Below, piece after piece: positions 9,977 to 17,604 of a stretch of 39,537 nucleotides of DNA (its first letter is position 1; every line of letters starts with the position of its first letter). The translations under genes were made by a program, and so were the position numbers. This DNA comes from JAITWN01 sp964437335 (lineage in GTDB: Bacteria > Pseudomonadota > Gammaproteobacteria > SZUA-140). The notes below the pieces were generated by a model. It saw only the letters and a program-made list of their open reading frames with translations, had not been told where the DNA came from and did not search any database. The stretch covers positions 1-39,537 of the forward strand of contig CAYTGL010000024.1 of NCBI GenBank assembly GCA_964437335.1. Direction: 5' to 3'.

Positions 9977-11028
9977 GCCTGCCGGAGATCCGTACCCGCA
10001 AGCGACTCCAGGCGCCGAAATCGAGGATCCTCGTCGTCGGACCTGCCTGGGTCGGCGACATGGTGATGGCGCAGAGCCTGTTCATGACGCTGCGCCGGCG
10101 CTTTCCGAATGCGGCGATCGACGTACTGGCGCCGTCCTGGTCCGCGCCGCTGCTCGCGCGCATGCCCGAGGTGCGTCATCACATCGAGATGCCGGTCAAG
10201 CATGGCGTATTCGGGCTCGGCGCGCGCTATCGCATCGGCAGGCGACTGCGCGCCGAACGCTATGAACAGGCGATCGTGCTCCCTCGTTCCTTCAAGTCGG
10301 CGCTGACGCCCTTCTTCGCGAAGATACCGCGCCGCATCGGTTACCTCGGCGAATCACGCTATCGCCTGATCAACGACATCCGGCCGCTCGACACCTCGGT
10401 GCTGACGCAGACGGTGCAGCGTTATGTCGCGCTTGGCCTCGAGCGCGGCGCGCCATTGCCTCCGGAGATTCCACAGCCGAGGCTCGAGGTCGACCCGGAC
10501 AACCAGACACGACTGCTCCAGGAGCTGTCATTGTCGACCGACCGCCCGATTATCGGATTCATGCCGGGCGCGGAGTACGGGCCGGCCAAGCGCTGGCCGG
10601 CGGAGAAGTATGCCGATCTGGCGCGCCGGCTGCTGGCGCGGGGATCGCAGGTGTGGCTGTTCGGATCGGCAAAGGACCAGGCCATCTGCCGCGAGATCGT
10701 CGAACAGGCGGGAAACGCCGTGGTGGACCTGTCCGGCAGGACACGCCTCGAAGATGCCGTCGACCTGATCGGACTGACCGGGCTGGTCGTCACCAACGAC
10801 TCGGGGCTGATGCACATCGCCGCGGCGACCGGGCGCAGCGTGGTTGCGCTGTATGGCTCATCGTCGCCGGAATTCACGCCGCCGTTGACCGATCAGGCAG
10901 TGATGCTGACGCTCAGGCTCGAGTGCAGTCCATGCTTCGAGCCGGAATGCCCGCTCGGACATTATCAGTGCCTGCGCAATCTCGATGTCGACCGGGTGTT
11001 CTCCGCCTGCGCATTGCCGCGATCATGA
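9973..11028 (+). CDS. waaF: ADP-heptose:LPS heptosyltransferase II
   Basis: WaaF adds the second L-glycero-D-manno-heptose to the inner core. This 351-residue GT9 protein shows RILVVGPAWVGDMVMAQSLF at the N-terminus, DVLAPSWSAPLLARMPEV, LPRSFKSALTPFFAKIPRRIGY, FMPGAEYGPAKRWP (nucleotide-sugar binding), VTNDSGLMHIAAATGRSVVALYGSSSPEFTPP and the late Cys-rich stretch CSPCFEPECPLGHYQCL. This set is characteristic of WaaF rather than WaaC. The N-terminus carries about 15 extra residues before the first strand, but the ATGA overlap with hldD supports the start. It directly follows the genes that make its donor. Confidence 0.95.
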   Translation: MSLPEIRTRKRLQAPKSRILVVGPAWVGDMVMAQSLFMTLRRRFPNAAIDVLAPSWSAPLLARMPEVRHHIEMPVKHGVFGLGARYRIGRRLRAERYEQAIVLPRSFKSALTPFFAKIPRRIGYLGESRYRLINDIRPLDTSVLTQTVQRYVALGLERGAPLPPEIPQPRLEVDPDNQTRLLQELSLSTDRPIIGFMPGAEYGPAKRWPAEKYADLARRLLARGSQVWLFGSAKDQAICREIVEQAGNAVVDLSGRTRLEDAVDLIGLTGLVVTNDSGLMHIAAATGRSVVALYGSSSPEFTPPLTDQAVMLTLRLECSPCFEPECPLGHYQCLRNLDVDRVFSACALPRS

Positions 11029-11061
11029 TATGATGCGCGGATTACTGCCTGGCGCGGTTCG

Positions 11062-11089
11062 TAATTCACTTCAGGTAATTCACTTCAGG
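11062..11089. repeat. 14-base tandem duplication upstream of a methyltransferase gene
   Basis: TAATTCACTTCAGG occurs twice without a gap (11062-11075 and 11076-11089), ending ten bases before the ATG at 11100. The second copy supplies CAGGGAAG, the likely ribosome-binding region. It may be a replication-slippage duplication or two sites for a regulator; the sequence does not decide. Confidence 0.85.
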
Positions 11090-11099
11090 GAAGTCGGTC

Positions 11100-11843
11100 A
11101 TGAGTACGAAAAAGATCTATTCCGCGACGGTGGCGGCGGTCGAAAGCCTCACGCCTGCCCGCGCCGCGCTCGAACATCTGGACATCGGGTCCGGGTCGGG
11201 CGAACTGATCAGGCGGCTGCGCGCATCACGGCCGGCCATTACGACCCGGGCCTGTGACTATACGGATGAACTGATGCTGCTGCCGGGCCAGCAGGTGGAT
11301 ATCGTCGATCTGAACCACGGCGCACTGCCGTATCCCGAGGGCACTTTCGATATCGTCACCGCGACCGAGGTCATCGAGCACATGGAGAATCCGCGGGCGT
11401 TCATTCGGGATATCAACAGGGTGCTCAAGCCGGGCGGATTCTGTGTCATCAGCACGCCGAACATTCTGAACCTGAATTCCCGCTTGAGAACCTTGTGGTT
11501 CGGCTTCGCGCAATTGTTCGGCCCCCTGTCGGTCGACGGGCGCAAAGCCGAGTTCTGCTCGGGTCATATCTCCCCGTTCTCCTATTTTTATCTCTATCAC
11601 GCCTTGCGCGAGTCCGGATTTGCGGAGGCCAACCTGAGCATCGACAAGTACCAGCGATCGGGCATCGCCAAGCTGGTATTTCTGTACCTGCCGATCAAGC
11701 TGCAGGAGCTGTATATAAAGAGAAAGGAGATCGTGAAGTACAAGACGATAGACGCAACCAACAGCGACTCTATAAAACTGATGAATTCCCTTAAGATCCT
11801 GCTCGGCAGGACGGTCATCATGACCGCGGTCAAACGCGCCTGA
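11100..11843 (+). CDS. Class I SAM-dependent methyltransferase (Methyltransf_11 type)
   Basis: The 247-residue protein has a complete class I methyltransferase core: LDIGSGSGELIRRL (motif I), an acidic strand end at RACDYTD, FDIVTATEVIEHMENP (motif post-II/III) and LKPGGFCVISTPN. The C-terminal third (LYIKRKEIVKYKTIDATNSD) is lysine-rich and its DNA is visibly richer in A and T than the rest of the window, with codons such as ATA, AAA and AGA. Enzymes of this type often modify sugars or lipid-linked intermediates in LPS clusters, but the substrate is unknown. It is the last gene of the plus-strand run, followed two bases later by a convergent GT9 gene. No gene name can be defended. Confidence 0.85.
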   Translation: MSTKKIYSATVAAVESLTPARAALEHLDIGSGSGELIRRLRASRPAITTRACDYTDELMLLPGQQVDIVDLNHGALPYPEGTFDIVTATEVIEHMENPRAFIRDINRVLKPGGFCVISTPNILNLNSRLRTLWFGFAQLFGPLSVDGRKAEFCSGHISPFSYFYLYHALRESGFAEANLSIDKYQRSGIAKLVFLYLPIKLQELYIKRKEIVKYKTIDATNSDSIKLMNSLKILLGRTVIMTAVKRA

Positions 11844-11844
11844 A

Positions 11845-12876
11845 TCAGACCAGGAATTTTGCGCTGATCGCCGCGGCGGCGGCCTCCGTGTCTATGCTCG
11901 ACATGTCGCTCTCTCCGGCCGATTCCGCCGGCGAAAATGACAGGCGGCGGTCGGCCTCGTTGATCGTCTGCCAGCGCAACGCGGTGGACGAGCGCCGCCG
12001 GGGATAGAAAGCCGCAGTATTCCGGTTGAGCGCGCCGGCAATATGCAGCGGCCCCGTCGATCCGCTGATGAAGAGATCGCTGAAGGCGATATGGCGCGCG
12101 AAGCGCTCGAGCCCCTCTGTCGAGTGATAGACGGTATGCGGGATATCGCCGAGCCTCCCGGCCAGCATCGTCGCGAGTTCGAGCTCTCCGGGACCGGCAG
12201 TGACGACGATATGGTGCCCGCGCGCGGACTTCAGTGCGCGGCCGAGGCGCCCGTACTGTTCGGGATCGAGATTGTTCGCCGAACCGCCGCTGCCCGGATG
12301 GAGGAAGACCAGGCGCCGGTCCGGGGCAATCCCGTTGCGCCGGCAGAATGCCTGGCGCAGCTGTTCGCATGCAGCCGGCTCGAACGCCAGATACGGCGGC
12401 GACGGCATCCGGATGTGCGCGATCCCGGCGTCCTGCAGAAACCTGAGCACGAGATCCTGGTTGTATGCGTATTCCGGCTTCGCCGATTGCGAGCGTCGTT
12501 GCGTCAGGCGCGCATGATAGAATACCTGCGCGATCTTGGTGGCCGGCGCAAGGCGATACGGTATCCGGGCGAGCGTCAGTATCCACCCCGCCCGCAGCGT
12601 CGAGAACAGCGTAATCACGGCGTCATAGCGTTGCGCGCGGAGCCGCCGGGCCAGCGCGAACTGCTTCGCGATCCCGGCGCCCGCTCCCGGGTCGGGTATC
12701 GCCTCGGCGATATCGGGGCAGAGCCCGGCCAGCGCCTGGTTGACGGGATTGATCAGGACATGGATTTCGCTGTCCGGAAGCGAGCGACCGAGCACGGCGA
12801 GCGCCGGCCAGGCGAGCATGAAGTCGCCGAGCTTGTCATTGCGCACGACGAGTATTTTTTTGTATCGGGGACTCAT
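11845..12876 (-). CDS. Glycosyltransferase family 9 protein (heptosyltransferase-like)
   Basis: This 343-residue GT9 protein starts KKILVVRNDKLGDFMLAWPAL, the family's N-terminal nucleotide-sugar fold. It continues with VLINPVNQALAGLCPDI, VFLHPGSGGSANNLDPEQYG and SDLFISGSTGPLHIAGALNRNTAAFYP. The last block contains the family STGPxH motif that contacts the donor. It is more like the broad ADP-heptose:LPS heptosyltransferase group than WaaF or WaaC proper, so the acceptor is unknown. The stop is two bases from the stop of the convergent methyltransferase. The start at 12876 fits the expected N-terminus. It is divergent from the next GT9 gene across 98 bases. Confidence 0.88.
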   Translation of the reverse strand: MSPRYKKILVVRNDKLGDFMLAWPALAVLGRSLPDSEIHVLINPVNQALAGLCPDIAEAIPDPGAGAGIAKQFALARRLRAQRYDAVITLFSTLRAGWILTLARIPYRLAPATKIAQVFYHARLTQRRSQSAKPEYAYNQDLVLRFLQDAGIAHIRMPSPPYLAFEPAACEQLRQAFCRRNGIAPDRRLVFLHPGSGGSANNLDPEQYGRLGRALKSARGHHIVVTAGPGELELATMLAGRLGDIPHTVYHSTEGLERFARHIAFSDLFISGSTGPLHIAGALNRNTAAFYPRRRSSTALRWQTINEADRRLSFSPAESAGESDMSSIDTEAAAAAISAKFLV

Positions 12877-12974
12877 CTGGTGCCTGATTATACGCGCCGG
12901 GGAGCGGGATTGTATCAGCGGGAAAGCGTCCGCATGCGGCGGGCGTCATAATCAGAATACTCCAGGGTATCCGG

Positions 12975-13982
12975 ATGAGGCTGTGGTTCAAGAAAGGCGC
13001 CTGGGCCAGCGACAAGACGCGCCGGCGCGTTTCGCACATGACGCCGGCCGATATCAACAGCATCGCCGTGATCCGTCATGCGGCGCTCGGCGACCAGATC
13101 CTGACGCGCCCGTTTCTGATCGAGACGCGCCGCTTTTTTCCGAACGCATCGATTACGCTGAGCCTCCGCAGTCATTACACCCGCGGGGCGCCGACCGATC
13201 TCGTCGATCGCATCCACATCACGCACGGCAGCGATCAGCGCAAGGCGCCGCTGCGGGAGCAGATCCGGCGGATCAGGGAGCTCGGTCACCATGACGTGCT
13301 GTTCGATCTTGCCGCGGACGTCCGCTCGACCTGGTTGTGTTTGCTGAATTCCGCCTCGTTGAAGCTGGGTTTTCCCTATCGCTCGATCTTTCGCCGCGTC
13401 TACGATATCACGGTCACGCGTACCGACATGCGCTTCGAGGCGGAGAACATGCTGGACATGCTGAGCGTGCTCGGACATGTCTGTGAATATCCGCTGCGAT
13501 ACGACATCAAGGTTGAGGCGATGCGGCGGGAGCGGCCGTATATCGTTTATTTCCCGGGCGCATCGGTTCCCGGGAAATGCTGGCCGCACGACCGGTTCGC
13601 TGCGCTGATCGACGCCATGTCGCCCGATTATCCGGATCATGAACATGTCGTTCTGCAGGGGATCGCCGGCTGGGAGCAGGTCGATGATATCGTCGAAGCG
13701 TTGCGTCACAGGCCGAATGTGACCCGGCTGCTGCTGGATGATTTCGACCGGACGATTGCACTGATCAAGGGGGCGCGTCTGCTGGTCAGCAACGACACCG
13801 GGATCCGCAATATCGCGATCGCCTGCGGGACGCCGACCGTCGGCATCTTTTTTCTGACGGAACCATTCAGGTACTGGCCGCGCGACGGCCGGCACGAAGC
13901 GGCCTTCGTGCTCGACGGAAGCCTGCCCGAAGTGACCCGGGTCAGCGAGCTTGCGAGGAAGCTGCTGGCGAGGCCGGGCTGA
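12975..13982 (+). CDS. Glycosyltransferase family 9 protein, second copy
   Basis: This 335-residue protein has the GT9 plan: SIAVIRHAALGDQILTRPFL near residue 28, a middle linker, IVYFPGASVPGKCWPHDRF and ARLLVSNDTGIRNIAIACGTPTVG. The usual SGPxH is replaced by NDTGIRN, so the conserved His of that loop is absent here and an Asn lies in its place; this departs from the classical heptosyltransferases. About 25 basic residues (MRLWFKKGAWASDKTRRR) precede the fold; an internal Met at residue 22 would be an alternative start without them. It is not closely related to its neighbour on the opposite strand. Donor and acceptor cannot be predicted. Confidence 0.82.
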   Translation: MRLWFKKGAWASDKTRRRVSHMTPADINSIAVIRHAALGDQILTRPFLIETRRFFPNASITLSLRSHYTRGAPTDLVDRIHITHGSDQRKAPLREQIRRIRELGHHDVLFDLAADVRSTWLCLLNSASLKLGFPYRSIFRRVYDITVTRTDMRFEAENMLDMLSVLGHVCEYPLRYDIKVEAMRRERPYIVYFPGASVPGKCWPHDRFAALIDAMSPDYPDHEHVVLQGIAGWEQVDDIVEALRHRPNVTRLLLDDFDRTIALIKGARLLVSNDTGIRNIAIACGTPTVGIFFLTEPFRYWPRDGRHEAAFVLDGSLPEVTRVSELARKLLARPG

Positions 13983-13984
13983 GG

Positions 13985-14000
13985 CATCGCCGCGGCGATG
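13985..14000. terminator. Short GC-rich palindrome between convergent genes
   Basis: CATCGCCGCGGCGATG is a perfect 16-base palindrome in the 23-base gap between the convergent GT9 and DUF6165 genes. It could form a hairpin in either transcript but has no T-run, so a terminator role is only suggested by position. Confidence 0.3.
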
Positions 14001-14005
14001 GTTGC

Positions 14006-14395
14006 CTAGTTGTAATCGAAGTAGGATTTTTCCTCGACGAGACCGGAGCCGGCCCTGAGATTGATCCGGCGCTTGATCCTGGCGCGTTCGTCGTTCGTGA
14101 TGTAGACCGAGCGCGCGAGCGCGATGAAACCCTCGTCGAACGCCCCTGCGGATTCCTTCTCGCGAATACGGTCCTCGATGTCCCACAGCTTTTCATTGAT
14201 CTGTTTGAGATCGGAGATATCGCCGTCGAGATCCAGCTGCGAGAACGGCGACTCTCGCCATGTCCGCCGCAGCAGCGCGAGTTCCTTGCGGATGTTCTCC
14301 AGCTTGTCCGCATCGGCTATGCGCTCGGACTTGATTTCCAGAATCGTGATCTTGTCGAGAAACTCGCCGACGGAGATGTATGCAGTGAGGCTCAT
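14006..14395 (-). CDS. DUF6165 family protein of unknown function
   Basis: A 129-residue, highly charged and probably helical protein without signal peptide or membrane segment. It resembles the DUF6165 family: N-terminal AYISVGEFLDKITILEIKSE, then LENIRKELALLRRTW, LKQINEKLWDIEDRIREKE, FIALARSVYITNDERARIKR and a C-terminal EEKSYFDYN. The family has no assigned function that I can state; members are commonly found among sugar-polymer or LPS genes, as here. It is divergent from kdkA across only 63 bases, so the two may share a regulatory region. The in-frame extension upstream of 14395 reads through the promoter region and the kdkA coding sequence in antisense and is rejected. Confidence 0.82.
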   Translation of the reverse strand: MSLTAYISVGEFLDKITILEIKSERIADADKLENIRKELALLRRTWRESPFSQLDLDGDISDLKQINEKLWDIEDRIREKESAGAFDEGFIALARSVYITNDERARIKRRINLRAGSGLVEEKSYFDYN

Positions 14396-14458
14396 CGGGT
14401 CTCCGGGAAAAGTCGTATTATGTGTAAACTCGCGAGGCATGAGCGATAATACACAGCC

Positions 14459-15217
14459 ATGACGGAAAATACGGGCAATAAGCCGGCGCCCCCGGGCATT
14501 GTACCCGCGCAGATCGACATCGAGAACGGCCATATTCTGCATGACCGCGCACTCGTCCCTCCACCCGGTCCCGAGTTTTTCGAAGCCGAACACTGGCGCG
14601 CCGTCAATGCCGTGGTCGGAGCAGCGCCCGGCCGCGCCAGTGCCTGCATTTTCAGGGATCGGGACCGGGTGCTGGTGCTCCGCCATTATCATCGCGGCGG
14701 CTGGGCGGCGTCCCTGAGCCGTGACCATTACCTGTGGACAGGGCTGGAAACCACCCGGGCGTGGCGCGAATGGCGCCTGCTGGCCGCGCTGCATGGATCG
14801 GGGCTGCCGGTGCCCAGGCCGGTCGCCGCGCGAGTGCTGCGCCACGGTCTTGTCTACAGCGCCGACCTGGTGACCGAATATCTCCCGGGGGCGCTTCCGC
14901 TCGCCGATCTGCTGATGCGGGATGCGCTGCCCGCGACTTCCTGGCGGGAGATCGGCCGCGTCATCAGGCGATTTCACGCGCACGGGGTCCATCATCCGGA
15001 CCTCAACGCCCGCAACGTCCTGGTGTGTCCGGACGGCGCGGTCTACCTGATCGATTTCGACAAGGGATACCAGGACGACGTCAATTCCGGATCCCGGCGC
15101 GATAAGCTCGCGAGGCTGCAGCGGTCACTGCGCAAGTTCAGCGCAAATGAAGCGGTCTTTTTCTTTGACGACGCGGCCTGGAACGGGTTGCTCGCCGGCT
15201 ACCGCGAAGAACACTGA
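14459..15217 (+). CDS. kdkA: 3-deoxy-D-manno-octulosonic acid (Kdo) kinase
   Basis: KdkA phosphorylates Kdo in the LPS inner core with ATP, at O4 in the characterised Haemophilus enzyme, on the cytoplasmic face before export. The 252-residue product has a compact kinase-like fold: VLVLRHYHRGGWAASLSRDHY, WREWRLLAALHGSGLPVPRPVA, the catalytic loop HHPDLNARNVLV (Asp181, Asn186) and the metal-binding IDFDKG (Asp199, Asp201). The HH(P/A)DLN(A/V)RN signature is typical of KdkA/WaaP-type kinases, and the Arg-His-Tyr RHYHRGG block fits KdkA. KdkA is usually linked with LPS that carries a single Kdo, suggesting a Kdo1 core here, although WaaA specificity cannot be read. Confidence 0.93.
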   Translation: MTENTGNKPAPPGIVPAQIDIENGHILHDRALVPPPGPEFFEAEHWRAVNAVVGAAPGRASACIFRDRDRVLVLRHYHRGGWAASLSRDHYLWTGLETTRAWREWRLLAALHGSGLPVPRPVAARVLRHGLVYSADLVTEYLPGALPLADLLMRDALPATSWREIGRVIRRFHAHGVHHPDLNARNVLVCPDGAVYLIDFDKGYQDDVNSGSRRDKLARLQRSLRKFSANEAVFFFDDAAWNGLLAGYREEH

Positions 15218-15241
15218 CGGCACGGCGGCGCCTTGCCCCGG

Positions 15242-16351
15242 CTAGCGCAGGACTGGCGGCGCAAGCCGCGATTTCCGCGGGACTGCCAGCAGCGCATCCA
15301 GCCGGCGGGTGACATCCTCCACCGGGATCAGCGCCATCGCGTCCGGATCGCGGACGCGGCGTCCGAAGCGGACGGCGCTGACGTCCCGGTCCCAGGCCTT
15401 TCGCACCGCCTCCGGATAGCGATTGACGACCCAGCGCAGGCTCAGGTAAGGACCCGTACGCGCCGGATTGCTGGTCGCGTAAAGGCCGATCACCGGCGTC
15501 CCGACGGCTGTCGCCATGTGCGCCGGCCCTGAATCCGGACACACGATGGCCTCGGCGCGTTCGAGGATCGCCAGCATCTCCTTCAGGCTGGTCTGGCCGA
15601 TGAAATTTTGTATCGGGATGTTACCGGACAGGCGCACGATCGTCTCGCCATAGCGCTGTTCTTCGTCACTGTCGCCGCCGGTCAGCAGGATGGACAGTCC
15701 ATGACGCTCGTAGGCATGGCGGGCGACCCGGGCATAGGCCTCGGCGGCCCAGTTGCGAAAGTTGTTGAAACGCTGGCTGCTGCAGGGGCTGATGACAAGC
15801 GCAGCACTGTCATCCGGGATCAGCGCGCTCGCGCGTTCCCGCGCCGAATCAGGCACCGGGATGTTCCATACGAGATCACGTTCGCCGATGCCGAGCGCGC
15901 GCAGAAAGTCGAAGAATCCCTCGAGTACATGAGCCCCGGGATGCGGCGCGATACGCCGGTTGAGAAACAGGCCGTGACCTCCGCTGCCGCGCGTACCGTC
16001 GAAGCCGAGGCGAATGCCGGCCTTGACCGCGGTCGAGACCAGGCCCGCGCGCAGCGATACCTGCATCAGCAGAAGACAGTCGAATGTGCGACCGGAAAAC
16101 GCGCGACGGAGGGAGCGCCAGGCCGCATAACCACCGCCCTTGTGGTATGTGATAAACTCCACCCCTTCCAGATCGCCCAGCAGGGCCGCTTCGGTCCGGC
16201 CGATGATCCAGGTCAGCGCGGTGTCCGGCCACACACGCTGCAGGACCCTGATCACCGGAACCGCCTGGCAACAATCGCCGAGCGCGGAGAGACGGAGCAG
16301 GCACAGCGATTTCGGCGGCGATCCGGGCGCCAAAGCGGAGCGGTCTGGCAT
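15242..16351 (-). CDS. Glycosyltransferase family 9 protein, probable heptosyltransferase I type
   Basis: This 369-residue GT9 enzyme has LCLLRLSALGDCCQAVPVIR, LTWIIGRTEAALLGDLEGVEF, FDCLLLMQVSLRAGLVS, LVISPCSSQRFNNFRNW, FIGQTSLKEMLAILERAEA, VCPDSGPAHMATAVGTPVIG and LYATSNPARTGPYLS. The last blocks match the group of gammaproteobacterial GT9 proteins annotated as heptosyltransferase I, so it is the best candidate in the window for adding the first heptose to Kdo. A long in-frame extension upstream overlaps the divergent GT4 gene and is rejected; ATG 16351 gives a typical N-terminus. Its position between kdkA and a core GT4 gene supports an inner-core role. WaaC identity is inferred, not proved. 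Confidence 0.86.
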   Translation of the reverse strand: MPDRSALAPGSPPKSLCLLRLSALGDCCQAVPVIRVLQRVWPDTALTWIIGRTEAALLGDLEGVEFITYHKGGGYAAWRSLRRAFSGRTFDCLLLMQVSLRAGLVSTAVKAGIRLGFDGTRGSGGHGLFLNRRIAPHPGAHVLEGFFDFLRALGIGERDLVWNIPVPDSARERASALIPDDSAALVISPCSSQRFNNFRNWAAEAYARVARHAYERHGLSILLTGGDSDEEQRYGETIVRLSGNIPIQNFIGQTSLKEMLAILERAEAIVCPDSGPAHMATAVGTPVIGLYATSNPARTGPYLSLRWVVNRYPEAVRKAWDRDVSAVRFGRRVRDPDAMALIPVEDVTRRLDALLAVPRKSRLAPPVLR

Positions 16352-16403
16352 TTCGTGATGTTTCAATCGAACGGTGCGACGATGATGGCCTTTTTCGCGA
16401 AGG

Positions 16404-17591
16404 GTGTCCACATTGGCTGATCTCGAGACACCGGGTACGGCGACCGGTCGCGAAGCCCATCTGACCGGCCCGTTCCTCAAGGTATTGGCCATCACTTCCT
16501 GGACAGGACCGCTATACAGCGTGCGACCCGAAGCGGAAATGCTGGTTTCTCTCGCGGCAGCGGGTGCCGATGTCACGGTGATGACACAGGGTGATTCCGA
16601 ATACGCCGCCCGCGCCCGCGCAGCCGGGCTCGCCGTGATCGATTATCATCCGCGGCGGAAATTCTCGTGGTCGGCCATCCGCAGGATTCGCGCCGAGCTC
16701 AAGTCCGGCGCTTTCGACGTGGTTTACTGTTTCAACAATATGGTGATCGCCAGCACGGTATGGGCGGCGCTCGGCCTGCCGGTCAAGGTAGTCACTTACC
16801 GGGGTCAGACCGGAAACATCAGTCGCTGGGATCCTTCCTGCTATCTGACGCATCTCCATCCGCGTGTCGACGGCATCATCTGTGTCTCGAATGCGGTACG
16901 GGACGACCTTTTGCGGCATTCGTCCCTCGACCGCGGACGCATCGTCACGGTTTACAAGGGGCATGAGCCGGAGTGGTACGACGACGTGACGCCGGCCGAT
17001 TTGACCTCTTTCGGAATCCCCGCCGCTGCCCCGGTGGTCGTCTGCGCGGTCAACGCCCGGCCGCGCAAGGGCGTGCCGGTACTGATCGAGGCCTTCCACA
17101 GGATACCCGCGAACCACTGGCACCTGCTGCTGGTCGGCGTCGACATGGACAGTCCCGAATACCGTGCGCTGATCACCGCGGGCCCGGCGGCCGGACGCAT
17201 CCACGCCTTTGGCTATCGCACCGATGTGCTGAATCTGGTTGCGGCCAGCCGCATCGGTGTATTGCCGACCCTCAAGGGCGAAGGGTTGCCGAAAACGGTG
17301 ATCGAGGCGATGGCGCTTGGCCTGCCGGTCGTTGTCACCGACAGCGGCGGCAACCGTGAGCTGGTCGTCGAAGGGGAGACCGGGTTCGTGGTTCCGCCCG
17401 GTGATGCCGGCGCGCTGGCCGATGCGCTGGCCGCGCTGATGATGGACGATACGCGTTGCCGGCGCATGGGCGCCGCGGCGCGCGAGCACCTGTTCCGCCA
17501 TTTCAGGACGTCCCTGTCCGGCAGCCTGACGCTCGATTTCTTCAGGATCCTGTGCGCACCACCGAATGGAGCGCGGGCGAACAGCTACTGA
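16404..17591 (+). CDS. GT4 family glycosyltransferase
   Basis: A 395-residue retaining glycosyltransferase with the GT-B fold. The C-terminal Glycos_transf_1 domain includes VVVCAVNARPRKGVPVLIEAF, GRIHAFGYRTDVLNLVAASRI and the diagnostic E-x7-E pair in EGLPKTVIEAMALGLPVVV, followed by GGNRELVVEGETGFVVPPGD. The N-terminal domain has VLAITSWTGPLYSVRPEAEM and a Ser/Thr-rich acceptor region. It starts with GTG at 16404, with a TTG at 16413 as an alternative. It probably extends the LPS core or builds an attached glycan, but linkage and sugar are unknown. The next gene, a WaaL-like protein, begins 13 bases after its stop, so they are likely co-transcribed. Confidence 0.88.
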   Translation: MSTLADLETPGTATGREAHLTGPFLKVLAITSWTGPLYSVRPEAEMLVSLAAAGADVTVMTQGDSEYAARARAAGLAVIDYHPRRKFSWSAIRRIRAELKSGAFDVVYCFNNMVIASTVWAALGLPVKVVTYRGQTGNISRWDPSCYLTHLHPRVDGIICVSNAVRDDLLRHSSLDRGRIVTVYKGHEPEWYDDVTPADLTSFGIPAAAPVVVCAVNARPRKGVPVLIEAFHRIPANHWHLLLVGVDMDSPEYRALITAGPAAGRIHAFGYRTDVLNLVAASRIGVLPTLKGEGLPKTVIEAMALGLPVVVTDSGGNRELVVEGETGFVVPPGDAGALADALAALMMDDTRCRRMGAAAREHLFRHFRTSLSGSLTLDFFRILCAPPNGARANSY

Positions 17592-17604
17592 TACCTGATT
17601 GCCC

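Noticed and set aside
15242..16576. A longer start for the GT9 gene at 16576
   Set aside because: The extra 75 codons overlap the divergent GT4 coding region and lack homology features; ATG 16351 gives a normal N-terminus.
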